Positions 7,421-16,700 are shown, counted from the stretch's first letter. The stretch is DNA of 45,781 nt from Mongoliimonas terrestris (GCF_001927285.1 NZ_MSIG01000024.1:1-45781), one strand, 5' to 3'. The notes: generated from the sequence alone by a model not told the origin. Made by a program: numbers and translations.

Positions 7421-9667
7421 ATGCCGTCCGAATCGCCGATCGAAGAGCGCAGGCTGAAGGAACTCTATCGGTTCCAGATCCTCGACACGCGCCGGGAGTC
7501 GACGTTCGACGACCTTTGCGAACTCGCGCGCGCGGCGCTCGACGTTCCGGTCGCCGGCATCGCCTTCGCCGATCGGAACCGGATCTGGTTCAAGTCCGTG
7601 ATCGGCCTCTCCCTCGTGGAAATCCCGCGCGAGGGCTCCCTGGTGGATGCCGCCGTTCGGGCCGGCCACGCCACCGAGGTGGAGGACGCCTCGGTTCATC
7701 CGGATTTCGCCGGGCACCCGCTCGTGACCGGGCCGGAGCGGCTGCGCTTCTTCGCCGCCATGCCGCTCATGGTGCGCGATGGGCTGGTGATCGGCGTCCT
7801 CGCCGTCGGCGGACCCGTGCCGCATCGGCTGACCGAAAACCAGCGCTTCGTGCTGGAGCGGATCGCCGAGACGGTGGTCGACAAGCTCCGCCTGCACCGG
7901 CTCAGCCTGGAGCGCACCCGCGACAACGTCCGCAAGAAGGCCCGCAACGCCAAGATCGCCGAGCAGAAGTCGGAGATCGGCAAGCAGCGGCGCCTCCTGG
8001 AGCAGACCTCCCGCATCGCCCGCATCGGCGGCTGGGAGTATGACGTGCGCAACCGCCGTCTGGTCTGGTCCGACGAGATCTTCCGCCTTCTCGACATGCC
8101 GGTCGGCGCCCCGCCGGAGTTCGACGAGGTGGCGCGCTTCTACCGCGCGGACGTGCGCGACCATGTGATCGCCCACATGCGCGGCGCCTTGAAGCACGGC
8201 ACCGCCTTCGAGATCGAATATCCGGTGACCACCGAGGAAGGGCGCGAACGCTGGGTCCGCTGCCTCTGCGAGGCGGAGTGCGACCGGGGCGGCGTCGCCC
8301 GCCTGATCGGCACCATCCAGGACGTGACCGAGCAGCGCGCCACCGAGCACGAGGTGCAGTACATCGCCACCCACGACGTGCTGACGCGCCTGCCGAACCG
8401 GGCGGTGTTCCAGGACCGGCTGGAGGCCGTCCTGGCGCCTGCCGCCAAGAGCGCCGACCACGGGCTGCTCCTCATCGACATCGACCATTTCAAGGACGTC
8501 AACGACACCCTCGGCCACCACGCCGGCGACGCCCTCCTCTCCGAGGTCGCGCGCCGGCTCGTCGGCGCCGTCGGTCCCGGCGTGATGGTGGCCCGCCTCG
8601 GCGGCGACGAGTTCGCCGTGCTCATTCCCAACCTGTCGGATCCGTCCGACCTCACGGCGGCGGCGGACCACATCATCGCCTCCCTCGGCGCGGTGGTGCT
8701 CTACGAGGACGAGTCCATCCCGGTCACCGGCAGCATCGGCGCCGCCATCGGGCGGAGCGGCGAGGCCGCCGAACAGCTCCTGAAGGACGCCGACATCGCC
8801 CTCTACGAGGCGAAGGCCGCCGGCCGCAACCGCATCGTCCGCTTCGACCGCTCCATGCGCGACGAGATGGAGCTCCGCCAGTCCATCCTGCGGGCCATGC
8901 GCCAAGCCATCATCCGCCGGGAGCTCCTGCTCTACTACCAGCCGAAGGTCTCCCTGGGCACCGGCGCGCTGGTCGGGTTCGAGGCGCTGATCCGCTGGAA
9001 GCGGCCGGACGGCTTCGTGGCCGGGCCGAGCTTCTTCGGCGTCGCGCTGGAGGACATGCAGCTCAGCCAGACCATCGGCGACATCGTGCTGGAGCAGGCG
9101 CTCGACCAGGCGGCGGAATGGCGGAGCGCCGGGCTGCCGTTCGGCACCATCGCCATCAACGTGGCCACCAGCCAGTTCCGCCGTGGCAATCTGGCCGAGC
9201 AGGTGCTCGCCGGCCTTGCCGCGCGGAACCTGCCGCCGTCGAGCCTCACCGTGGAGGTGACGGAGAACGTCCTTCTTGCCAAGGACATCCGCAACGTGGC
9301 CGAGACCCTTGAGGCGCTGTCGTCCGCCGGCGTCCGGATCGCGCTCGACGACTTCGGCACCGGCTACGCGTCGCTCACCCACCTCAAGGACTTCCCCGTC
9401 GATCTTCTGAAGATCGACCGGTCCTTCGTCAGCAACCTGGTCACCAGTCCGGAAAGCCACGCCATCGTGCGGGCGATGATCGGCCTTGCGCACGACCTCG
9501 GCGTGGAGGTGGTCTGCGAGGGCGTCGAGACCCAGCAGCAGCGCGACATCCTCTCCGGCCTCGGCGGCGACTACGCCCAGGGCTATCTCTACGCCCGCCC
9601 CATGCCGCCCGCCCAGGCGGAGGCGCTCTTCCAGGCAGAGCCCGCCCGCCGCGTCGGCGCCGCCTGA
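7421..9667 (+). CDS. Sensory GAF-PAS-GGDEF-EAL cyclic-di-GMP protein
   Basis: A 748-residue cytoplasmic signalling protein. Order: GAF about 15-160, a basic coiled link about 165-195 (RKKARNAKIAEQKSEIGKQRR), PAS about 200-310, GGDEF about 320-475 with intact RLGGDEF (GGDEF at 394-398) and DIDHFKDVNDTLGHHAGD, then EAL about 490-735 with FEALIRW (EAL from 521), EVTEN, DDFGTGYASL and LLKIDRSFV. Both catalytic sites look intact, so it may make and degrade c-di-GMP. The five residues before RLGGDEF read PGVMVA, so the RxxD inhibitory site is missing. No membrane helices. The ATG at 7421 has GGAGGA at good spacing. AT-rich DNA (7360-7385) upstream probably holds its promoter. Confidence 0.92.
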   Translation: MPSESPIEERRLKELYRFQILDTRRESTFDDLCELARAALDVPVAGIAFADRNRIWFKSVIGLSLVEIPREGSLVDAAVRAGHATEVEDASVHPDFAGHPLVTGPERLRFFAAMPLMVRDGLVIGVLAVGGPVPHRLTENQRFVLERIAETVVDKLRLHRLSLERTRDNVRKKARNAKIAEQKSEIGKQRRLLEQTSRIARIGGWEYDVRNRRLVWSDEIFRLLDMPVGAPPEFDEVARFYRADVRDHVIAHMRGALKHGTAFEIEYPVTTEEGRERWVRCLCEAECDRGGVARLIGTIQDVTEQRATEHEVQYIATHDVLTRLPNRAVFQDRLEAVLAPAAKSADHGLLLIDIDHFKDVNDTLGHHAGDALLSEVARRLVGAVGPGVMVARLGGDEFAVLIPNLSDPSDLTAAADHIIASLGAVVLYEDESIPVTGSIGAAIGRSGEAAEQLLKDADIALYEAKAAGRNRIVRFDRSMRDEMELRQSILRAMRQAIIRRELLLYYQPKVSLGTGALVGFEALIRWKRPDGFVAGPSFFGVALEDMQLSQTIGDIVLEQALDQAAEWRSAGLPFGTIAINVATSQFRRGNLAEQVLAGLAARNLPPSSLTVEVTENVLLAKDIRNVAETLEALSSAGVRIALDDFGTGYASLTHLKDFPVDLLKIDRSFVSNLVTSPESHAIVRAMIGLAHDLGVEVVCEGVETQQQRDILSGLGGDYAQGYLYARPMPPAQAEALFQAEPARRVGAA

Positions 9668-9713
9668 CCGGGTCGACCGGCCGGACGGCACCCGCGGGGC
9701 CCGATGCCGCGCC

Positions 9714-10346
9714 TCAGCCCTTGAGGCCGGTCGCCTCGCGGGCGAGCGCCTCGATGCGGCCCCAGTCGCCCGCCTTCACGGCGTCGCCGGGCGCCACCCA
9801 GGAGCCGCCCACGCACACCACGTTCGGCAGCTTCAGGTAGTCGCGGGCGTTCTCCGCCGTCACGCCGCCGGTCGGGCAGAACATCACGTCGGCGATCGGC
9901 GAGGCGAGCGCCTTCAGGTAGGTCGGGCCGCCCGCCGGGCCGGCGGGGAAGAACTTCAGGATCTTGAAGCCGCGCTCGCGGGCCATCAGGGCCTCCGACG
10001 CGGTGGCGACGCCCGGCAGGATCGGCACGCCGAGGTCGAGCGCCGCGTCGAGGATGGCCGGCGTGGTGCCCGGGCTGACGAGGAACTTCGCCCCGGCCGC
10101 CACCGCCTCGCGCGCCTGCGACGGGTCCAGGATGGTGCCGGCCCCCACAACGCCGCCGTCGATCGCGCTCATGGCCTCCACGGCCTTCATCGCGCAGTCG
10201 GTGCGCAGCGTCACCTCCAGCGCCGGCAGCCCGCCCTTGACGAGCGCGGTGCCGAGCGGCACGGCGTCCTCCAGGCGGTCGACGATCAGCACCGGCACCA
10301 CCGGGGCCCGGCGGAGGACGGCGAGAAGAGCCTCGGTATCGGTCAT
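9714..10346 (-). CDS. eda: KDPG/KHG aldolase (2-dehydro-3-deoxy-phosphogluconate aldolase)
   Basis: A 210-residue class I aldolase that splits 2-keto-3-deoxy-6-phosphogluconate into pyruvate and glyceraldehyde 3-phosphate, the last step of the Entner-Doudoroff pathway. The family motifs are all visible: PVLIVDR, LEVTLRT with the catalytic Glu, VGAGTIL, FLVSPGTTP, the Schiff-base lysine in ILKFFPA, and CPTGGV. The same frame stays open far upstream into otsA, but the start at 10346 gives the canonical N-terminus (MTDTEALLAVLRRAPVVPV) and length. It follows otsA by 138 bases on the same strand. No edd gene lies nearby. Confidence 0.93.
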   Translation of the reverse strand: MTDTEALLAVLRRAPVVPVLIVDRLEDAVPLGTALVKGGLPALEVTLRTDCAMKAVEAMSAIDGGVVGAGTILDPSQAREAVAAGAKFLVSPGTTPAILDAALDLGVPILPGVATASEALMARERGFKILKFFPAGPAGGPTYLKALASPIADVMFCPTGGVTAENARDYLKLPNVVCVGGSWVAPGDAVKAGDWGRIEALAREATGLKG

Positions 10347-10483
10347 GGCGGGGAACTCGCGGGCGTTGGCCGGCCCTCGCGCGGCGGGCGCGGGGCGGGC
10401 GGGGAGGGGATCCCCGCACGGGTATCGCCGTTGAACTTTCGGCGCAAGGCCGATTTGCCGCAGCGCAAAGCGGCGATCGCCGC

Positions 10484-11872
10484 TCAGCCGTCGAGAAGGC
10501 GCAGGAAAGCGTTGGCCCAGTTGCGCGCGTCCCCTTCCACCAGCCGCGCATAGAGCGCGTCGTGCCGCGCCCGGCGTTCGTCGAGCGGCATGTCGAAGGC
10601 GGACTTGATGGCGAGCGCCACCTCGTCGGCCGCATAGGGGTTCACGATCAGCGCCTCGCCCATGGTCTCCGCCGCCCCGGCGAAGCGGGAGAGGAGGAGC
10701 ACGCCCGGGTCCTCGTGGTCCTGCGCCGCCACATACTCCTTGGCGACGAGGTTCATCCCGTCGCGGAGCGGCGTGACGAGCGCAAGCCGGCTCGCCCGGT
10801 AGACGCCGGCGAGCGCCCGGCGCGGGAAGCCGCGGGTGATGAAGCGGATCGGCGTCCAGTCCACGTCGGCGAAACGGCCGTTGACGTGCCCGGCGAGGTG
10901 TTCCAGCTCCCGGCGGATGTCCATGTAGGCGTCCACCTCCGAGCGGGACGGCGGCGCCACCTGGAGCAGGCTCACCTTGCCGCGGTGCTCCGGATACTCC
11001 TCGAAGAAGCGCTCCACCGCGCGGAAGCGATGCGGGATGCCCTTGGAATAGTCGATGCGATCGACCCCGACGATCTGCCGGCGGCCGTTGAGGTGGCGCT
11101 CCAGGCGGGTGCGCTCGCGCTTGGCCTCGGGGCCTTCGGCGAAGCCGTGGAAACCCTCCGTGTCGATGCCGATCGGAAAGGCCGCCACGGTCACCTCCCG
11201 GTCGAAGGCGCGGACCCGGTGGCCGCCGAGGTCGACCCCGTTCGCCTCCTCCTTCAGGTAGTCGATGAAGTGCCGCCGGTCCCGGTCGGTCTGCAGGCCG
11301 ATCACGTCGTAGGCGAGCAGCGAGCGCACGAGGTCCCGGTGACGGGGGAGGGCGCTCAGCATGTCCGGCGGCGGGAAGGGGATGTGCAGGAAGAAGCCGA
11401 TCCGGTTCTCCACCCCCATCCGGCGCAGCTCCGCGCCGAGGTGGAAGAAGTGGTAGTCGTGCACCCAGATCTGGTCCTCGGCCCGCAGCAGCGGCAGGAG
11501 CCGGGCGGCGAAGCGCTCGTTCACCCGCCGGTAGCCCGCCTCGAAGGCCGGTGAGAACTCCGCGATGTCGAGCCGGTAGTGGAGCACCGGCCAGAGCGTC
11601 CGGTTGGCATAGCCCGCGTAGAACTCCGCGTTGTCGGCCGGATCGATGTCGATGGTGGCCAGATCCACCGTCTTCGATCGCTCCCGGTGCAGCTCGGAGA
11701 AGGTGCCGGCGTCCGTCACCTGGCCGGACCAGCCGAACCACACGCCGCCGCGCTCGCGCAGCATGTCGACGAGCGCGACCGCGAGGCCGCCCGCCTTGCC
11801 GGTGTCCTTCAGCGGACCGACCCGGTTCGACACCACCACGAGCCGCTTGGTCTTGGCCGCGTCCGCCATCAT
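10484..11872 (-). CDS. otsA: Trehalose-6-phosphate synthase OtsA
   Basis: A 462-residue GT20 glycosyltransferase that joins UDP-glucose and glucose 6-phosphate into trehalose 6-phosphate, a compatible-solute pathway used against osmotic and desiccation stress. Landmarks: LVVVSNRVGP at the N-terminus, WFGWSGQ, WPVLHYRLD, IWVHDYHFFHLGAELR, FFLHIPFPP, VGVDRIDYSKGIPHRFRA, TPLRDGMNLVAKEYVAAQ and LSRFAGAAE. Its start overlaps the otsB stop as ATGA (11869-11872), so the two enzymes are made together. A perfect GC-rich palindrome (10469-10484) touches its stop codon. Confidence 0.95.
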   Translation of the reverse strand: MMADAAKTKRLVVVSNRVGPLKDTGKAGGLAVALVDMLRERGGVWFGWSGQVTDAGTFSELHRERSKTVDLATIDIDPADNAEFYAGYANRTLWPVLHYRLDIAEFSPAFEAGYRRVNERFAARLLPLLRAEDQIWVHDYHFFHLGAELRRMGVENRIGFFLHIPFPPPDMLSALPRHRDLVRSLLAYDVIGLQTDRDRRHFIDYLKEEANGVDLGGHRVRAFDREVTVAAFPIGIDTEGFHGFAEGPEAKRERTRLERHLNGRRQIVGVDRIDYSKGIPHRFRAVERFFEEYPEHRGKVSLLQVAPPSRSEVDAYMDIRRELEHLAGHVNGRFADVDWTPIRFITRGFPRRALAGVYRASRLALVTPLRDGMNLVAKEYVAAQDHEDPGVLLLSRFAGAAETMGEALIVNPYAADEVALAIKSAFDMPLDERRARHDALYARLVEGDARNWANAFLRLLDG

Positions 11873-12603
11873 GCCGCCCCGTCCGCCAGTCGGGCGAGGA
11901 AGCGGTGCACGTCCGAAACGGTGCCGAGGCGGACCGGCGCCACCGTCGGCCCTTCGCCCACCTTGATGGCCGCGCCGCCGCGCGCGAGCGCCGCGCGCAT
12001 GCCGTCCTCGTCGGTCACGTCGTCGCCGACGAACAGCGGCCGCCGACCCGCGAAGGCCGGCAGGGTCAGGCAGTGCTCCACCGCGGTCGCCTTGGAAAAG
12101 CCGGAGGGCTTCACCTCCACCACCATCTTGCCGGCGAGCACCGCAAGGTCTGCGTGCGGGGCGGCGAGGTCGTGGAGGAGGGTCAGCACCGCCTCCTGGG
12201 CGTCCGGCGCCTGGCGGTAGTGCACCGCCAGCGTCAGCGCCTTGTCCTCCACCAGCACCCCGTCGGTAGCGGCGATCCCGCTCGCCGCGATCCCCTGGCG
12301 CACCCGGTCGAGCGAGGCCGGCGGGGCCCGGCGCACCACCGCCCCGTCCGGCGCGTCGCGCGCCTCCAGCCCGTGCAGGCCGTTGGCGACGAAGCGGAAG
12401 GGGGCGAGGAAACCGTCCAGATCCGCCACCGGCCGGCCGCTCACCACCGCAGCCGCGCCGGCGAACAGGGCCTGGACGCGGGCGAGGATCGCCGGCAGGG
12501 CGGGGGAGACCGTCACCGCCTCGGGACGGGGCGCCAGGTCCACCAGCGTGCCGTCGAAATCGAGGAAAAGCGCAGTCTCGTCAGGCTTCAGGTCAAGCAT
12601 CAT
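11869..12603 (-). CDS. otsB: Trehalose-6-phosphate phosphatase OtsB
   Basis: A 244-residue HAD-superfamily phosphatase that removes phosphate from trehalose 6-phosphate. HAD motif I is ALFLDFDGTLVDLAP near the N-terminus, VVSGRP is motif II, KAT is motif III and FVGDDVTDEDGM is motif IV. Two adjacent ATG codons (12603 and 12600) follow a possible TTG (12606); the first ATG is reported, no strong ribosome-binding site decides. It precedes otsA with a 4-base overlap. The order otsB-otsA, and the location downstream of a sugar-type LacI regulator, suggest but do not prove common control. Confidence 0.93.
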   Translation of the reverse strand: MMLDLKPDETALFLDFDGTLVDLAPRPEAVTVSPALPAILARVQALFAGAAAVVSGRPVADLDGFLAPFRFVANGLHGLEARDAPDGAVVRRAPPASLDRVRQGIAASGIAATDGVLVEDKALTLAVHYRQAPDAQEAVLTLLHDLAAPHADLAVLAGKMVVEVKPSGFSKATAVEHCLTLPAFAGRRPLFVGDDVTDEDGMRAALARGGAAIKVGEGPTVAPVRLGTVSDVHRFLARLADGAA

Positions 12604-12672
12604 CAAGGCGGCAACGCGGCGCCGCCGTGATGGTTCCGAGGCCGGACGGCCATTTGTCTGATTCTATCGGCC

Positions 12673-13653
12673 TCAGCCGCCGCGTGTGAACCGGGCCGGC
12701 ACGGGCGTCTCCGGCACCGGCGTCAGCGGCCCACGCCCGTCGAACCAGGCGAGGAGGTTGTCCACCTGCAGCTGGCCCATGGCCTCCCGGGTCGGCACCG
12801 AAGCGCTGCCCACGTGGGGGAGAAGCACCACGTCGTCGCGGGTCATCAGGCCCGGGTGGATCCGCGGCTCCGCCTCGAACACGTCGAGCCCGGCGCCCAG
12901 AAGCCGCCCGGCCTCCAGAGCCGCCACTAGGGCGGCCTCGTCCACCACGGTGCCGCGGCCGATGTTGACGAGCACACCCTCCGGCCCGAGCGCCTCCAGG
13001 ACGGCGGCGTTCACCGCGTGCCGGGTCGCGGCGCCACCGGGCGCCACCACCATCAGCGTGTCGACCGCCGCGGCGAGCCCCACCAGCGTGTCGTGGTAGG
13101 CATAGGGCGCGTCCGCCACCTTGCGCCGGTTGTGATAGGCGATGGAAAGCCCGAACGCTTCCGCCCGCCGGGCGATCGCAAGGCCGATGCGCCCCAGCCC
13201 GAAGATGCCGAGCCGGCGCCCCTTCAGCGAGCCGCGGGTCAGCCGATAGGCACCGTCGCGCTCCCAGCGGCCGGCGCGCACCCAGCGCTCAGCGGCGGAC
13301 AACTCGCGCACCGCCATCAGGAGCAGCCCCATGGCGGTGTCGGCCACCTCCTCGGTCAGAACGTCCGGCGTGTTGGTCACCACCACCCCGGCGCCGGCCG
13401 CATGGTTCACGTCCACCGGGTCGTAGCCGACCCCGAAGTGGGCCACGATCTCCAGCGCTGGCAGCCGCCCCATCAGGGCGGCGTCGACCCCGGCGCTGCC
13501 GGCCGTCGCCACCGCGCGGATCGCTGGCCCCACCTTTTCCAGGAACGCGGCCTTGTCGTCGGCTCCATGCAGGTCGTGCACCTGGAACCGGGCCTCTAGC
13601 TGGTGCCGGACGAACGGCATGGAGGGGCCGGTGAGAAGCAGCGGAATGGCCAT
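12673..13653 (-). CDS. D-isomer-specific 2-hydroxyacid dehydrogenase (glyoxylate/hydroxypyruvate reductase type)
   Basis: A 326-residue NAD(P)-dependent oxidoreductase that reduces 2-ketoacids such as glyoxylate, hydroxypyruvate or 2-keto-gluconate. Visible are the substrate-domain HFGVGYDPVD, the Rossmann motif LGIFGLGRIGLAIARR, the NRR after the second strand that favours NADPH, GRGTVVDEAALVAAL, DVFEAEP with the catalytic Glu, and LLPHVGSAS with the catalytic His. The frame extends 18 residues upstream, but the ATG at 13653 matches the family length. It lies 139 bases downstream of the LacI regulator on the same strand, so it is the likely regulated gene. Substrate is not resolved. Confidence 0.85.
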   Translation of the reverse strand: MAIPLLLTGPSMPFVRHQLEARFQVHDLHGADDKAAFLEKVGPAIRAVATAGSAGVDAALMGRLPALEIVAHFGVGYDPVDVNHAAGAGVVVTNTPDVLTEEVADTAMGLLLMAVRELSAAERWVRAGRWERDGAYRLTRGSLKGRRLGIFGLGRIGLAIARRAEAFGLSIAYHNRRKVADAPYAYHDTLVGLAAAVDTLMVVAPGGAATRHAVNAAVLEALGPEGVLVNIGRGTVVDEAALVAALEAGRLLGAGLDVFEAEPRIHPGLMTRDDVVLLPHVGSASVPTREAMGQLQVDNLLAWFDGRGPLTPVPETPVPARFTRGG

Positions 13654-13792
13654 GAAAACCTCGACGGACGGGATTGCGGCGGGCGCGGATGATGATGACG
13701 CACTCATATCACGGCGCCGCTGTAGCGGAACCGGGATCCCCCGGCGTGTCGCCGAAGGCCGCCGTCGTCCCGCAGGCGACCGATGTCGTCCG

Positions 13793-14833
13793 TCAGCCGC
13801 CGGTGCTGGAGGCCCGCACTTCCAGGCGCGGCGGGATCAGCAGGCGCTGGAACGGCGGCTCGTCGCCCTCGATCAGCGCCTTGATGGCGCGGGCGGCCTG
13901 CAGGCCGATCTCGTCGGAGCCGTTCTTCACCGTCGTCAGCGCGGGCGCCCAGCTGGCCGAACCGTCCACGTCGTCATAGCCGGTCACGGCCATGTCCACG
14001 CCAGGCTTCAGGCCGGCCTTGGAGAGGCCCGCCATCACGCCGAAGGCGATCAGGTCGTTGAAGCACACGACGGCGGTCGGCCGCGGCGTCAGCGCCAGCA
14101 GCTGGTCGACGATGTTGCGGCCGTCTGTCAGCGTCATCAGCTCGGGAATGTCGGCCACCGGCGTCAGCCCGGCCTCGCGCATGGCGGCCAGGAAACCGCC
14201 GTGCCGGTCGCGGCCGGCGGAGGTCATGCGCCGTCCGCCCACGATGGCGAGCGACTTGTGGCCCTCGCCGATCAGGTGGGTGGCGATCTCGTACATGCCG
14301 CGGAAGTCGTCGCCGCGCACGCTTGGCGCGGTGGCGCCGTCCACGTCGCGGCAGATCACCGTCACCGGCGTGCCGGAGCGCACGATGGCGTCGATGTCGG
14401 CCGAGGTGGTGCCGAGCGAGGGGCAGATCACCAGCCCGTCGGCGTTCTGCTGCTGCAGGACCTGCACGAAGTTCCGCTGCCGGTGGATCTCGTCCCGGTG
14501 GTTGCAGATCAGGATGGTGAAGCCCTGCGCCTCCAGCTCCGCCTCCACGGCCCGGAAGACCTCGGCGAAATAGGGGTTCAGCACGTCATGGACGACCACG
14601 CCGACGATGTCGGTGCGCGACGTCCTGAGGCTCGCCGCCTGGCGGTTGTAGATGTAGCCGAGCTCCTGCGCGAGCGCCTGAACCTTCTTGCGGGTTTCCT
14701 GCGACACGGCGGGGTTGTCGCGCAGCGCAAGCGACACCGTCGCGGTGGACACGTCGAGCTGTGCTGCGAGCTGGCTCAACGTGATGCGCCGGCGGCGTGA
14801 TCTCCGGACGTCGTCCGGACTGGGGGCCACCAT
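13793..14833 (-). CDS. LacI-family transcriptional regulator
   Basis: A 346-residue regulator. The N-terminal helix-turn-helix reads ITLSQLAAQLDVSTATVSLALRDNPAVSQETRKKV, followed by the hinge helix region RQAASLRTSRTDIVG, then the periplasmic-binding-protein-like sensor domain (GVVVHDVLNPYFAEVFRAVE onward) with VCFNDLIAFGVMAGL and TGYDDV. Members bind sugars or sugar-like effectors and repress neighbouring catabolic operons. The ATG at 14833 follows GGGAC. The 2-hydroxyacid dehydrogenase, otsBA and eda lie downstream on the same strand and are candidate targets. No clear operator palindrome was identified by eye in 14834-14962. Confidence 0.92.
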   Translation of the reverse strand: MVAPSPDDVRRSRRRRITLSQLAAQLDVSTATVSLALRDNPAVSQETRKKVQALAQELGYIYNRQAASLRTSRTDIVGVVVHDVLNPYFAEVFRAVEAELEAQGFTILICNHRDEIHRQRNFVQVLQQQNADGLVICPSLGTTSADIDAIVRSGTPVTVICRDVDGATAPSVRGDDFRGMYEIATHLIGEGHKSLAIVGGRRMTSAGRDRHGGFLAAMREAGLTPVADIPELMTLTDGRNIVDQLLALTPRPTAVVCFNDLIAFGVMAGLSKAGLKPGVDMAVTGYDDVDGSASWAPALTTVKNGSDEIGLQAARAIKALIEGDEPPFQRLLIPPRLEVRASSTGG

Positions 14834-14962
14834 GGTCCGTCCCTTGTTGGGATGTGTTCGGATGGTGATGGCAGGGAAGATGCGCAGTCGTCAAGACATA
14901 TGGACAGGGAGGGTTGACGGAACTCCCAAGGGTGGACGTGCCTGAGGCCTGCCGTGCGGCCC

Positions 14963-15970
14963 TCAGGCCACCCGTCCGGTCTCCGAGCCGTGGGCTTTGC
15001 GCACCCGCTCCCGGTGCAGCAGGTAGAGCCCTGAGGCCACCACGATGCCGCCGCCGATCAGCGTGTTCGCCTGCGGCACGTCGCCGAACACCAGGAAGCC
15101 GGACAGCACCATGTAGACGATCTGGATGTAGTTGAACGGCGCCAGCGTCGCCGCGGTGGCGTAGCGGTGGGCGAGGATCACCAGGAAGTGGCCGAGCCCG
15201 CCGCAGACGCCGGTGAGGAGCAGGAGCCCCAGCATCAGCCCGCTGTCCGGCGTCACCCACACCGCCGGCACGAACGGCGCGAGCAGGAGGGTCGGCACCC
15301 CGGCGAGCACCAGGATCATGCTGCCGGGCGATTCCGTGCCGGCGAGTGCGCGGGTCATCAGCGCGTAGACCGAATAGCTGAGGACCGAGAGGAGCGAGAA
15401 GACCATCGCCGGATGGAAGGCGGCCGAGCCCGGCTGGGTCACCACCAGGATGCCGCCGAAGCCCACCAGGATGGCGGCGAGGCGCTTCGGCCCGACGCTT
15501 TCCCGGAACAGCACGAAGGAGATGCCGGCGATGAAGAGCGGCGCCAGGAAGGAGATGGTCACCGTCTGGGCGAGCTGAAGATGATTGAGCGCCACGAAGT
15601 TGAACGCCGTGCAGGCGGTCAGCGCCAGCGCCCGGATCGTCTGAAGCAGGGGCTTGCCGGTCCGCCAGGCGGTCGGCGCCAGCACCGGGTTGAGGATGAG
15701 GGCCGCCAGCACGAAGTGGATCGCATAGCGGATCCACACCACCTCCAGCACCGGCACGCCCATGGTGGAGACCACCTTGGCGGCGGTGTCGAGCCCGGTG
15801 AAGAGCAGCACCGACACCATGATGAGGCCGATGCCCTTCAGCCGCGCGCCGGCGTCGTCGTCCCGGTGAAGCGACGGAGCGCTCCGGCCACCGGAACCGC
15901 CGGCCTGGATGGGCTCGTCGTCGCTGGAAATGGTCTTCACCTCGATCGTCCCTGGCCGGAGTGTCCCCAC
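14963..15970 (-). CDS. EamA/DMT-superfamily permease
   Basis: A 335-residue integral membrane protein with two EamA repeats of five helices each. The first repeat begins at LKGIGLIMVSVLLFTGLDTAAKVVS, has FVALNHLQLAQTVTISFLAPLF, and the second has VLSYSVYALMTRALAG and ATAATLAPFNYIQIVYMVLSGFLVFGD. Such carriers export or import amino acids, nucleotide-related compounds or other metabolites; the substrate is unknown. A 45-residue hydrophilic N-terminus precedes the first helix. The start is GTG at 15970 with AGGGG upstream; a second GTG 12 codons later is possible. Confidence 0.85.
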   Translation of the reverse strand: MGTLRPGTIEVKTISSDDEPIQAGGSGGRSAPSLHRDDDAGARLKGIGLIMVSVLLFTGLDTAAKVVSTMGVPVLEVVWIRYAIHFVLAALILNPVLAPTAWRTGKPLLQTIRALALTACTAFNFVALNHLQLAQTVTISFLAPLFIAGISFVLFRESVGPKRLAAILVGFGGILVVTQPGSAAFHPAMVFSLLSVLSYSVYALMTRALAGTESPGSMILVLAGVPTLLLAPFVPAVWVTPDSGLMLGLLLLTGVCGGLGHFLVILAHRYATAATLAPFNYIQIVYMVLSGFLVFGDVPQANTLIGGGIVVASGLYLLHRERVRKAHGSETGRVA

Positions 15971-16127
15971 CGACCCCTATGCTATGTCTCCCTTATGAAC
16001 CAGGACGCGGTCCGCCTACAGCCGTCTGCCGCCCGAAAGGCGCCGGACAGCCATGCGCGGCGAGCATGGCTGCGGCGTTCCGGACGGGGCGCCGGCGCGG
16101 TCCAACGATCGGCTGGCGCTCCGCCGC

Positions 16128-16700
16128 TCAGGCGTCCACCGGGTCGGCGGACGCCACGACGGCCTTCTCGGCTGCCGCGGGGGCGGTCTCCGCGGCCGGC
16201 GGGACGGCGGCCGGCAGACCCTCCGGCTCCAGGTCCTCGTCGTCCGTCCCGGCCAGATCGTCGATGCCCGACCCCAGCGAGAGGTTGCGCTCCACGGCCC
16301 GGAGCAGCTTGCGCAGCCGCTTGCGGTCCTTGTCGTCGAGCCCGGCCAGCGCCTCCTTCTCCACCCGCTTCCAGGCGGTGTCGACGGCGGCCACGCGCTC
16401 GCGGCCGACCTCGGTCAGGTAGACGCGGGCGAGTCGCCCGTCGGAGGCGGACACCTGGCGGGTCACGAGGCCCTGGGCGCCGAGGCGCGCGATCATCTTG
16501 GTGACGGTCGGCGGCTGGACGCCGAGCGCGCCCGCGAGTTCGGACATCGACTGCCCGTCCTCGGTCTCCAGCGCCTTCAGCACGGCCTCCTGGCCCGCGT
16601 GCAGTCCGATCCGGCCGAGGTGCACGCCGGATCGCGTGCGATGGGCACGGGCGGCCTGCGCGAGCCGGAAGGTCACGCTCTTGCGGTGGTTGAAGCTCAT
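16128..16700 (-). CDS. MarR-family transcriptional regulator
   Basis: A 190-residue winged helix-turn-helix regulator. The MarR core is clear: GLHAGQEAVLKALETEDGQSMSELAGALGVQPPTVTKMIARLGAQGLVTRQVSASDGRLARVYLT spans about residues 32-97, ending in the wing with the DxR motif. After about residue 140 comes an acidic and alanine/proline-rich tail of roughly 50 residues that is not part of the fold. The ATG at 16700 is chosen over one 19 codons upstream because GGGGAAGAG directly precedes it and the N-terminus fits. It is divergent from the cobW operon across 273 bases; control of that operon is possible but unproven. Confidence 0.88.
   Translation of the reverse strand: MSFNHRKSVTFRLAQAARAHRTRSGVHLGRIGLHAGQEAVLKALETEDGQSMSELAGALGVQPPTVTKMIARLGAQGLVTRQVSASDGRLARVYLTEVGRERVAAVDTAWKRVEKEALAGLDDKDRKRLRKLLRAVERNLSLGSGIDDLAGTDDEDLEPEGLPAAVPPAAETAPAAAEKAVVASADPVDA

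Noticed and set aside
10469..10484. Perfect 16-base palindrome AGCGGCGATCGCCGCT as operator or terminator
   Set aside because: It contains the common GCGATCGC motif, overlaps the otsA stop, and has no loop or T-tract; chance is plausible in such GC-rich DNA.
9714..11741. Long 675-codon open frame covering eda and part of otsA
   Set aside because: Only the last 210 codons resemble a protein (KDPG aldolase); the rest is the shadow of otsA in another frame, typical of high-GC DNA.
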